A stretch of 64,000 nucleotides of DNA from Bradyrhizobium erythrophlei (GTDB lineage: Bacteria; Pseudomonadota; Alphaproteobacteria; Rhizobiales; Xanthobacteraceae): NCBI GenBank assembly GCA_900129675.1, contig FSRD01000001.1, positions 7,367,501 through 7,431,500 of the forward strand, given 5' to 3'. The notes under the pieces were generated by a model, which saw nothing but the letters and a program-made list of their open reading frames with translations, made no database searches and was not told the DNA's origin. A program made the position numbers and the translations under genes. Shown piece by piece: positions 15,858-28,699 of the stretch (position 1 is the first letter of the stretch; each line of letters opens with the position of its first letter).

Positions 15858-15892
15858 GAAAGAGGCGCAATACGCCGCGCTATTCCGCCCCA
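15858..15892. repeat. palindromic repeat, copy 5
   Basis: GAAAGAGGCGCAATACGCCG then CGCTATTCCGCCCCA: a hybrid of the GGCGCAATA and GGCGGAATA versions, next to the AT-rich gene. Confidence 0.65.
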
Positions 15893-15896
15893 CGAG

Positions 15897-16568
15897 CTAC
15901 AGCGCTCTAAGCAAGCTAATGTTCAATACTTTTACGAATAAGTCCAAGCTCGGTATGAACAACAGCATGTAGCCTAGCAGCGAAAGTAAAATGCAGCCGC
16001 TTAGCCACAAGCGTCGTTTGACATTATTGCGGAAGAAATTCTCTATGAGCATCGACCGTAATAATCCCTCGTATCGGCTTTTCGCCTGCGTCCAATCGGC
16101 AGTGGTCTCGTCTCTTTGCGAACGGTCACCTTTGTGGCCCAGCGCCAAATTGAGAAATGCGTCATACTCAGCATCGTAATATTTTCCATGCAAAGTATGG
16201 TGTCCTTCATGCCTAATAAGACCATGAATATCGATATAAGCTGATACCGTGAAATGCTTTAGAGCATTCTCGACGTAATCGAATTGGTCGGTGCCGATTT
16301 TGAAAACGAACGGCCGACGAATTCTATATAGAATATTGGCTGATCCTAAGAAAATCAGTCCGAAGTAAATGAGCTTCAGCCGTGCAACGGGAGATAATCC
16401 AAAACCGAGGATATTTTCGTCGGCTAGTCTATTGAACGAAAGATGCTGTGAAACGGTGTCGTTGAACAAAATTAGGTAGCCAACAATAGGTATCGCCATT
16501 GCACATTTGGCAACCCATCCATCAAACAAGTAGAGGTAGTCTGACCAGCCATAGTTAGTTATAATCAA
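15897..16568 (-). CDS. AT-rich orphan membrane protein
   Basis: 223 residues from a TTG start (GGAG five bases upstream). Hydrophobic helices lie at about 20-36, 65-78 and 190-222, with a soluble middle rich in Asp, Tyr and His (H-E-G-H-H-T-L-H-G-K-Y-Y-D-A-E-Y). No known domain is recognised. Base composition is much lower in GC than all neighbours, with many A/T-ending codons, pointing to recent horizontal acquisition. A palindromic repeat abuts its 3' end. The second Met (residue 24) is an alternative start. Confidence 0.65.
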   Translation of the reverse strand: MIITNYGWSDYLYLFDGWVAKCAMAIPIVGYLILFNDTVSQHLSFNRLADENILGFGLSPVARLKLIYFGLIFLGSANILYRIRRPFVFKIGTDQFDYVENALKHFTVSAYIDIHGLIRHEGHHTLHGKYYDAEYDAFLNLALGHKGDRSQRDETTADWTQAKSRYEGLLRSMLIENFFRNNVKRRLWLSGCILLSLLGYMLLFIPSLDLFVKVLNISLLRAL

Positions 16569-16639
16569 AAGCGCTCCATCTCATACGCCAATAGCTAGTC
16601 CATCTCTCAAGAGGTGGTCTCATACTAATTGAAAGCCCC

Positions 16640-19621
<2,982 letters not shown>

Positions 19622-19708
19622 ATCGGCAATTCCAGGCGCGCGTCGGGCGCCGCTTTAGGGCGCGCATCGCGGGAAATCCGCCAACAAGCGCCGATGGGGT
19701 GATGCTGG

Positions 19709-19723
19709 GAACGTAGGAAGAAC
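19709..19723 (-). promoter_or_regulatory. LexA (SOS) box upstream of uvrA
   Basis: On the minus strand the sequence reads GTTC-N7-GTTC, the alphaproteobacterial LexA operator, with exact half-sites and spacing. It is 88 bases upstream of the uvrA start, so uvrA is expected to be SOS-induced. Confidence 0.85.
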
Positions 19724-19821
19724 GCCGGGTGATTTCCAGTACTCTCGGCGAATCATCAACGGTTTGTTGCGAAGCGGGTTGCAGTGGCGGCACGTGGCAG
19801 CAGTTCGGCGGCATCAAAACA

Positions 19822-19848
19822 AAAAGGCCGGCGCGAGGCCGGCCTTTT
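19822..19848. terminator. terminator after outer membrane protein gene 1
   Basis: AAAAGGCCGGC and GCCGGCCTTTT flank a five-base loop; T-run on both strands' exits, so it can serve both the outer membrane gene on the minus strand and read-through from the other side. Confidence 0.85.
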
Positions 19849-19877
19849 CCAGTCGCAAGGCCCGCTGGCTGCGACGA

Positions 19878-20636
19878 TCAGTATTTGGCGATGACCGGAC
19901 CGCCAAAGCGGTAGCTGACCCGGACCGTGCCCATGTCGACGTCCTGGCGGATGTTGTCGCTGCGGGTGACGGCAATGGCCGTGACCGGGAACGTAACGTT
20001 GCGGTTGCCCATGAACAGATGGTCGTATTCAAAGCCAACGGACCAGTCCGGTGCGAAGCTGAATTCAATCCCGGTTCCGATCGCACCACCCCAACGGGTT
20101 TCGGTGGTCTGATTGAACACGACACCGGTTGCCGTGAAGGCGCTGGTGTATTTGTTGTCGGTCACCGCAGCGCCGCCCTTCAGGTACCAGAGCACGTTGT
20201 TCCAGGCGTAGCCGACCTGGCCGGTGAACAGGCCGATGGCGTCGACCTTGGTCTGGTTGGTGTAGGGGATCACCGCCGTCAGGCTTGCGCTCGATCCCTT
20301 CAGGTCGGCCCAATCGCCCTGGGCTTCGACGCCGAACACCCAGCCGGCCGATTGCCAGCGATAACCAATCTGGCCGCCGGCAAGGCCGCCCGTCGCGCTG
20401 TGACAGCCCTCGGAATTCGGGGTCACCGCAGCGCCTGCAACGCTGGTGATGGTCAGGCAGTCGCGGCTCGATGCGCCGCCGCCGTTGAGGCCAATGTAAA
20501 GGCCGCTCCAGTCATACGCCGCGGGGATCATCGCGGGCGCTTTGACATAGGGCCGCGCAGCCAGATCTGCCGCGAGCGCGGGCGCCGCTGCCAATGTCGC
20601 CAAGCCGAACCCCGCCACCAGAACGTTTCGTATCAT
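19878..20636 (-). CDS. Omp25/31-family outer membrane beta-barrel protein
   Basis: 252 residues. The ATG at 20636 is chosen because AGGGG (20644-20648) lies seven bases away; the ATG at 20642 abuts that site. A signal peptide ends at A-L-A-A-D-L, followed by the A-A-R-P-Y-x-K-A-P linker typical of rhizobial Omp25/31 proteins. Then come Y-D-W-S-G-L-Y-I-G-L-N-G-G strands and a C-terminal V-R-V-S-Y-R-F-G-G-P-V-I-A-K-Y ending in aromatic Tyr, the outer-membrane insertion signal. Paralogous to the next gene upstream (20945-21709). Role in envelope integrity is inferred from the family. Confidence 0.9.
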   Translation of the reverse strand: MIRNVLVAGFGLATLAAAPALAADLAARPYVKAPAMIPAAYDWSGLYIGLNGGGASSRDCLTITSVAGAAVTPNSEGCHSATGGLAGGQIGYRWQSAGWVFGVEAQGDWADLKGSSASLTAVIPYTNQTKVDAIGLFTGQVGYAWNNVLWYLKGGAAVTDNKYTSAFTATGVVFNQTTETRWGGAIGTGIEFSFAPDWSVGFEYDHLFMGNRNVTFPVTAIAVTRSDNIRQDVDMGTVRVSYRFGGPVIAKY

Positions 20637-20830
20637 TTTCATTCCCCTGCGATTCCCGTTCGCGTCTTTTGGTCCCAGCGCATCGCCAAGCGAACGCGTG
20701 AGATCGAAAAATTCTAGCTCAACGGGTGCGAAAAGGCCGTCACCGAAAAACCACATCCGTGGCAAAACGCCTCATTCGGGACAAGCGTACGCCACATCTG
20801 CGCGCTGTCGAAGTTCGATCGAAGCACGAG

Positions 20831-20877
20831 GCGTGCAAACAACGGTGCGTACAAACAACGATGCGTACAAACAACCA
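20831..20877. repeat. short tandem repeat in the gap between the two outer membrane genes
   Basis: Three degenerate copies of a 16-base unit close to TGCGTACAAACAACGA sit between the promoter of one outer membrane gene and the terminator of the other. The rest of the 308-base gap (20637-20944) shows no gene. Confidence 0.6.
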
Positions 20878-20889
20878 GTCACGCAAACA

Positions 20890-20914
20890 AAAAGGCCGGC
20901 GCTAGGCCGGCCTT
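20890..20914. terminator. terminator after outer membrane protein gene 2
   Basis: GGCCGGC (20894-20900) pairs with GCCGGCC (20906-20912) around GCTAG, with A-rich and T-containing flanks. Nearly identical to the terminator at 19822-19848, so it was duplicated together with the gene. Confidence 0.8.
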
Positions 20915-20944
20915 CTCGTCTCGAATTCTGGCGCGTTGCGAAGA

Positions 20945-21709
20945 TCAGTACTTCGCGACGACCGGGCCACCCCAGCGGTAGTTGACGCGGACGGTGACGA
21001 GATCGACGTCCTGACGGATGCGGTCGGTGCTGAACAGGGTGCCAGCAACACCGGCGACGCCGTTGTTGAGGAAGGTGGTGGTCTTGTCCTGCATGAACAA
21101 ATGATCGTATTCGAACGCAGCCGACCAGTTCGGAGCAAAGCCGTATTCAACGCCGACGCCGACCGTGCCACCCCAGCGGGTTTGGTCGTTGGCGTCGGAT
21201 ACCAGTAGGTTGGTGCCGGTTGCGAACGAACGGAAACGATCCGAAGTCACGGCAGCGCCGCCCTTCAGGTAGAACAGCGCGTTGTTGGCGGCGTAACCGA
21301 CCTGACCGGTGAACAGGCCGAACGCGTCGATCCGCGACTCGTTTCTGAAGAGCGGGAAGGCCAGGCTGACATTGCTGCCCTTGAAGTCGGCCCAGTTGCC
21401 CTGCGCTTCAACGCCGAACACCCAGGTGCCGGCCTGCCAGCGATAACCGATCTGACCGCCGGCGGTGCCGCCGGTCGCGTCATGGCAACCTTCGGCGGCG
21501 AGGAACGTGCCACCGGGCGTCGTGAAGTCCCAGCACTTGTGGCTCGAACCCCAACCACCGTTGGCACCGATGTAGAAACCGCTCCAGTCATATACCAGAG
21601 CGATCGGCGCCGGCGGCGCCTTGGTGTAAGGACGTGCGGCAAGGTCAGCAGCGGCTGCGGGAGCAGCCAGCGCCATCAGAGCAACCGTACCAAGCAAAAA
21701 CTTTTTCAT
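20945..21709 (-). CDS. Omp25/31-family outer membrane beta-barrel protein
   Basis: 254 residues. Signal peptide M-K-K-F-L-L-G-T-V-A-L-M-A-L-A-A-P-A-A-A followed by A-D-L-A-A-R-P-Y-T-K-A-P, then an eight-stranded barrel pattern with Y-D-W-S-G-F-Y-I-G-A-N-G-G-W and repeated aromatic strand ends, and a C-terminal R-W-G-G-P-V-V-A-K-Y. Closely similar along its whole length to the downstream paralogue (19878-20636), which points to tandem duplication. The main differences are in the loops, such as the K-C-W-D-F-T-T-P-G-G segment after the first strand. Confidence 0.92.
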   Translation of the reverse strand: MKKFLLGTVALMALAAPAAAADLAARPYTKAPPAPIALVYDWSGFYIGANGGWGSSHKCWDFTTPGGTFLAAEGCHDATGGTAGGQIGYRWQAGTWVFGVEAQGNWADFKGSNVSLAFPLFRNESRIDAFGLFTGQVGYAANNALFYLKGGAAVTSDRFRSFATGTNLLVSDANDQTRWGGTVGVGVEYGFAPNWSAAFEYDHLFMQDKTTTFLNNGVAGVAGTLFSTDRIRQDVDLVTVRVNYRWGGPVVAKY

Positions 21710-22158
21710 TGCATAATCTCCAGCTCTTGGATCGCTTATCGTTGGTCCCGAAGCGTTTCAATTTGTGACGCGAGCGCCTCGTCTGTGCTCAGGTCATACC
21801 CCGATTCAGCCGGAAATGCCGTCTCCGAAATGCAACACTCGCCGACGAAGTGAAGGCTCCGCAAGTTAGTGAATTGTTTAGGGTATTCGGGCCGGGCCCG
21901 ACGCAACCGGGTTCTATTTTGGGTTCCCGGGTGCCGAAATACCGCCAGTTCCCGACTTCTGCGGATTGCAAGGAACAAAACTGGAACATTCTGCCGGGTG
22001 ATGCTATATGTGGATAACCGGGGGATTGCCGCGGGATCGCCAAGCGTGCCGTGGCTGCGAGCGTATAGGGTCGCTTTCAAATATCCCAAGGCAGATAGCG
22101 AAGTCCGAAGCGACGGCCGGTGTTCGGCCAGTCCGGTAATTTTGAGTGGAGAGCAGCG
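21710..22158. other. 449-base intergenic region between divergent omp and ssb
   Basis: No gene is supported here. The segment carries the divergent promoters of the outer membrane gene and ssb. A GTTC-N8-GTTC motif at 21911-21926 resembles a LexA box but has the wrong spacing. ORFs on either strand lack ribosome sites. Confidence 0.5.
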
Positions 22159-22656
22159 ATGGCGGGAAGCGTAAACAAGGTGATTCTGGTCGGTAACCTC
22201 GGCAAGGATCCGGAAATCCGGCGGACCCAGGATGGCCGGCCGATCGCCAATCTGAGCATCGCGACGTCGGAAACCTGGCGTGACAAGGCGACCGGCGAAC
22301 GCAAGGAAAAGACCGAGTGGCATCGCGTCGTGATTTTTTCCGAACCGCTGTGCAAGATTGTCGAGCAGTATCTGAAAAAGGGCGCCAAGGTTTACATCGA
22401 GGGCGCGCTGCAGACCCGCAAATGGACCGACCAGAGCGGCGTCGAGAAATACTCGACCGAGGTGGTGCTGCAGGGCTTCAACTCGACGCTGACCATGCTC
22501 GATGGCCGCAGCGGCGGCGGTGGCGGCAGTTTCGGGCCGGATGAGTCGGGCGGCGATTTTGGTGCGGGCGGGCCATCGAGTTCCGCGCCGCGCCGGGCTG
22601 TGGCGGCCGGTGCCGGCGCACGCAACAGCGATATGGACGACGATATCCCGTTCTGA
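22159..22656 (+). CDS. ssb: single-stranded DNA-binding protein
   Basis: 165 residues from the ATG at 22159 (GGAGAG upstream). The OB fold spans about 5-110: N-K-V-I-L-V-G-N-L-G-K-D-P-E, W-R-D-K-A-T-G-E-R-K-E-K-T-E-W-H-R-V-V and Y-L-K-K-G-A-K-V-Y-I-E-G. Then comes a Gly/Ser/Pro-rich linker and the acidic tip D-D-D-I-P-F, which docks partner proteins in replication and repair. Length and layout are standard. The ssb-uvrA neighbourhood is conserved in many bacteria, but no LexA box lies between ssb and its start. Confidence 0.97.
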   Translation: MAGSVNKVILVGNLGKDPEIRRTQDGRPIANLSIATSETWRDKATGERKEKTEWHRVVIFSEPLCKIVEQYLKKGAKVYIEGALQTRKWTDQSGVEKYSTEVVLQGFNSTLTMLDGRSGGGGGSFGPDESGGDFGAGGPSSSAPRRAVAAGAGARNSDMDDDIPF

Positions 22657-22813
22657 TCGCAAAGGGGGCGGCCGCGTCCGAATTGGGGTTTGCCTGAGCG
22701 GGCACGGCGGTTTTTAATTGCGCTCTACTTTAGACATCCCGTCCAATAGCCTGATTTTAAATAAAAATCGTGGTTGCGTCGCTGCGTATCGGCTGGCTTT
22801 GACTTGGCTCGAT

Positions 22814-22848
22814 GTTAATGATATTAACATGATGTTAATGGCATTAAC
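22814..22848. promoter_or_regulatory. tandem palindromic operator-like sites
   Basis: Two 15-base palindromes, GTTAATGATATTAAC (22814-22828) and GTTAATGGCATTAAC (22834-22848), lie 20 bp apart centre to centre in an AT-rich patch, 66 bases before the DUF2306 start. Spacing of two helical turns suggests cooperative binding of a dimeric regulator. The regulator is not in the window. Confidence 0.6.
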
Positions 22849-22913
22849 ACGAGGGAATCGATCGAGCACTTTCGGTCATTTTCATTCCCAATAGGATTTC
22901 TGGATCGCGCCCC

Positions 22914-23311
22914 ATGAGCCTCGCGCCGCTGCTTGATGCCGCCCCCGCGATCCCCGTTCATGCCTTCGCGGCGATGACCGCGTTTGCACTCGGCCTCGTC
23001 CAGTTCGCCGCACCGAAGGGAACGCTGCCGCATCGGACGATCGGCTGGATCTGGGTTGGCCTGATGGCCATGGTGGCGATCAGCTCGTTCTGGATCCACC
23101 AGATACGGCTGCTCGGCCCCTGGGGCCCGATCCATCTGCTGTCGATCTTCACCCTGATCGTGCTCCCGATCGCGGTATGGCGGGCGCATCATCATGACGT
23201 CAACGCTCACCGCCGCATCATGATCTTCATTTTCGCCGGTGCGCTGGTGGTCGCGGGGCTGTTCACTTTGTGCCCGGACGGATCATGCACGCGGTGGTTT
23301 TTGGCCATTAG
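22914..23311 (+). pseudogene. DUF2306 membrane protein, frameshifted near its C terminus
   Basis: The first 119 residues are a good DUF2306 protein with four hydrophobic helices and conserved H-R-x-I-G-W-x-W and H-R-R-I-M motifs. At about 23268 the frame breaks: as read, the ORF continues with an unrelated Cys/Arg/Pro-rich tail to 23405. The +1 frame from 23270 gives V-P-G-R-I-M-H-A-V-V-F-G-H and a stop at 23311, which is the family's usual ending. One missing G in CTTT-G-TGCCC explains it. Could be a true mutation or a sequencing error. Two palindromic operator-like sites lie upstream. Confidence 0.7.
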
Positions 23312-23516
23312 CAGGTGCCCGGGACAGGCGGTCTTTCCCGCGCATTTCCACGCGCCGAAATGGCCGGTTCCGCGGGCTTGGCGGCGAACCTCGCCAACCC
23401 GGTAAGTCTCTGAAAAAACGAAGGGAAAAACAGCGCTGCGGAACCGTCTTGGGGTGGTTATCGGAGCCTCGATACGCTATATGATTCTTTGAAATCGAAT
23501 TGACCGGATTCCCCCT

Positions 23517-26246
<2,730 letters not shown>

Positions 26247-26333
26247 TGTCATTCCGGGGCGGCGCGCGTCCGCGCCGCGTCCAAACCGGTTATCGTGCCC
26301 GCTCGGGCGCGGGGGCCTGCCTGTTCAGCCTGT

Positions 26334-27290
26334 TCAAGATGCAGCCGACGTTCGTTCGGCGGATCGATCCGGCGGCGGACGGGCTTGATCGCTTTCCGCA
26401 AGGGCGCCAATCGACTCTCGCCAACCTCTCATCCGTGCGATGTCGTCGAGCAAGACCTGGTTGTACGGGTCCAAATTCGGAAGATTTTCGGATGCCGCAA
26501 GAAGTATGCTTTCAACCCTGTCGATAAGCTGAAGCGAACGGGCGGCGAGCGTCCGTTCAAGGGCCAGCTTGCTCAGTTTCAATCGAATCTCGTTTTGTGT
26601 TTGCGGGTCGAGCGCGGCGTCGCGCGACGCGAGCTGCAGGGTCACCAGAATCGCCGCAAGGTCGTCGTCGCGCGTGCCGAGTTTGCCCAATTCCTCAAGC
26701 GCGACGAGGCAAATCATCTTCATGCGTTTGTCGCTCGCGCAAAGGTCCAGGGCCCTCTGAATTGCAACGCGCCCCCGGGAAAAATCGTCGCGGTCGGATC
26801 GCACGATACCACGCGTCACGAGACAGGTGCCGAGGCGGTAGAGATAGATCGTCAATCGCGGATTGCCGGTGGGATCCGCCGCGTCGGCGGCCCGTTGGAA
26901 GGCATCCACGGTTTGGTCGATGGCTTGCGCACTTTTCGTCGTTTCGTATTGCTTTCGTCGGGCGCCCGCCAGCGACTCCCAGATTTGTGCGCGAAATTTC
27001 GGCGGCTGAATTTCAAAACCACGCTCTCGAACGATGGACGAGAGCATCGCGGTCGATATCTTCCAGTCGGAATCAAAGCTGGCTTGCGCATACACCAGCC
27101 GTTCCAGAAACTCGGTCGGCACATCCGGTTGCTCGCGCGCCATATCGGCAAGGTCGAACCCTTCCGCCACGAAGACCCCATGGGCGGCCTCGCCGAGCAG
27201 GCTGGTGTCGTCGTCTCGAACAAAGCGGTCCAGGGCCGTGGCCAGTCGCGCATATGGGCTGTCACCGGCAATATTGTCGCTCACGTTCAC
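26334..27290 (-). CDS. helical protein of unknown function, third gene of the CHAT cassette
   Basis: 318 residues from a GTG that overlaps the CHAT stop by four bases (GTGA), so translation is coupled. It is predicted all-helical, with TPR-like helix pairs in the middle (I-D-Q-T-V-D-A-F-Q-R-A-A-D-A-A-D, R-G-R-V-A-I-Q-R-A-L-D-L-C) and a first 70 residues that look like a separate domain. No signal peptide, membrane helix or enzymatic motif is seen. By position it is a candidate substrate, effector or regulator of the CHAT protease (inference). Confidence 0.65.
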   Translation of the reverse strand: MNVSDNIAGDSPYARLATALDRFVRDDDTSLLGEAAHGVFVAEGFDLADMAREQPDVPTEFLERLVYAQASFDSDWKISTAMLSSIVRERGFEIQPPKFRAQIWESLAGARRKQYETTKSAQAIDQTVDAFQRAADAADPTGNPRLTIYLYRLGTCLVTRGIVRSDRDDFSRGRVAIQRALDLCASDKRMKMICLVALEELGKLGTRDDDLAAILVTLQLASRDAALDPQTQNEIRLKLSKLALERTLAARSLQLIDRVESILLAASENLPNLDPYNQVLLDDIARMRGWRESIGALAESDQARPPPDRSAERTSAAS

Positions 27291-28699
27291 GCTCCGTGAA
27301 AGCTGAAGGGCGCCCAGTAGATAGGATGCTCAAACGGCCGTTCGAACGGCGCGCCCCGGATTCGAATGTCGGGAATTTTGGCGGCAAGTCGTTGGCCGAT
27401 GACGGATTCCCGCAGATATTGTTCGACTTCTTGCCGCGTGACCCCGCGCAGCCAGATCTGTGCGCGCCTCAACGCCTCGGCCGGCGTCGGTCTCAATTCC
27501 GGCTGTTGCGGCTCCAGAAGCAGATTGTAGAGGTGGTCCACGAGAAGCGCCGTCGGCACATCGTCGATCGACCAAAACGTCCCGATGGCCGCCGGTGATC
27601 CTGCTTCGACAAAGCCGGCCGGCAGCCCAACCGGCTCCTCGGGGTAACGTTGCAGGTCGACGAGCGCCGTCTGACAGGCGGACATCACCACAAGGCGAGC
27701 CGGAATTCGTTCGCCTCGTACGATCAGGTGGATCAGCGAGAGCTCGCCATTGCCGAGCAGCAGACTTGATTCACTGGGATGCTCGATATCGAACGTGCCA
27801 TGGCAGGCAAAATGCAGATAGGAAAACCTGGCGAGTTGTTCCTCGACGGCTTCGTTGGTCGCCGCCCGCCCGCAGAGCAGGATCGCAGCCTCGCCGAATT
27901 TGAGAGCGACGGCTTCCGCTTCGGCCTCCGCGCCCAATAAATCGTCGTATCCGTCATGGAGCGGATGCGGATTACCGACCGCAAGGACCGACGGCGATGC
28001 ATCGCGACGATCGGAAGCGATCCGCCTGCAATGCCGCCACGTGATCGCCGAAAGGCCGTATTGCACCACAAATCGCTCGAGCAAGGTGTCGCCTTCACCG
28101 CCGGGCGAAAGCTGGCACGCGTGCAGAGGCAGTATCGAAAGGGGGCCCGACGGAATCAACAACATGCGACGTGGAACGGCCTTGTCTTGCGCGTCGAACA
28201 GCGCCGAGAGCGCGGGTCTGATCGGATCCATGACGGCTTCGCAAAGCCAACCCATCGTCCGCGACAACGCGGCGATGGCGTCGTTGTCGTCCCGTTGCAC
28301 GGCGGCATAGCCATGCTTCGAAAATATCCGGGAAAGCATTTCCATATCGAGCCGATCCAGGAAGACGGCTTGCTGGACGCGTTCGCTGATGATCAGCGCG
28401 ACCCCGCCTGAGGCCGTGACAGCAAGGTACAACAAGACGTCCGCAGCCGGTTCGGTCGCACTGTCGCGATCGAGGACCGTTGCGACATCGTCCCAATTCG
28501 GCGGACCCATGAACGACTCAAACCCGGGTAGAGCACGAATTTCAGCGATGCATTCCCCGAGCCGCATTTGGTTTTCCGCGATCTTTCCCGCGAAGAGGTC
28601 CGCCATGTTGTAACCGGTCGGGTCCTTCGTATTACTCAGCCCTCGTGAAGATCGGTGAAACCGTTCCCCGGTGGTCTTATAGGCAATCGAGGCGATCAA
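27287..28699 (-). CDS. CHAT-domain caspase-fold protease
   Basis: 470 residues from a TTG start without a good ribosome site. The C-terminal 330 residues are a CHAT domain: catalytic His300 in H-F-A-C-H-G-T-F-D and Cys342 in M-S-A-C-Q-T-A-L, plus the L-I-P-S-G-P-L-S-I-L-P-L-H-A motif and W-S-I-D-D. The N-terminal 60 residues look like the linker between TPR and CHAT in single-chain TPR-CHAT proteins. It overlaps the CpXC-TPR gene by 23 bases in a +1 frame and the helical gene by four. Caspase-fold proteases of this type cleave partner proteins, in some cases as part of immune systems. Confidence 0.85.
   Translation of the reverse strand: MIASIAYKTTGERFHRSSRGLSNTKDPTGYNMADLFAGKIAENQMRLGECIAEIRALPGFESFMGPPNWDDVATVLDRDSATEPAADVLLYLAVTASGGVALIISERVQQAVFLDRLDMEMLSRIFSKHGYAAVQRDDNDAIAALSRTMGWLCEAVMDPIRPALSALFDAQDKAVPRRMLLIPSGPLSILPLHACQLSPGGEGDTLLERFVVQYGLSAITWRHCRRIASDRRDASPSVLAVGNPHPLHDGYDDLLGAEAEAEAVALKFGEAAILLCGRAATNEAVEEQLARFSYLHFACHGTFDIEHPSESSLLLGNGELSLIHLIVRGERIPARLVVMSACQTALVDLQRYPEEPVGLPAGFVEAGSPAAIGTFWSIDDVPTALLVDHLYNLLLEPQQPELRPTPAEALRRAQIWLRGVTRQEVEQYLRESVIGQRLAAKIPDIRIRGAPFERPFEHPIYWAPFSFHGA

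Noticed and set aside
21911..21926. GTTC-N8-GTTC upstream of ssb
   Set aside because: Spacing is one base too long for the alphaproteobacterial LexA operator and it lies far from the ssb start.
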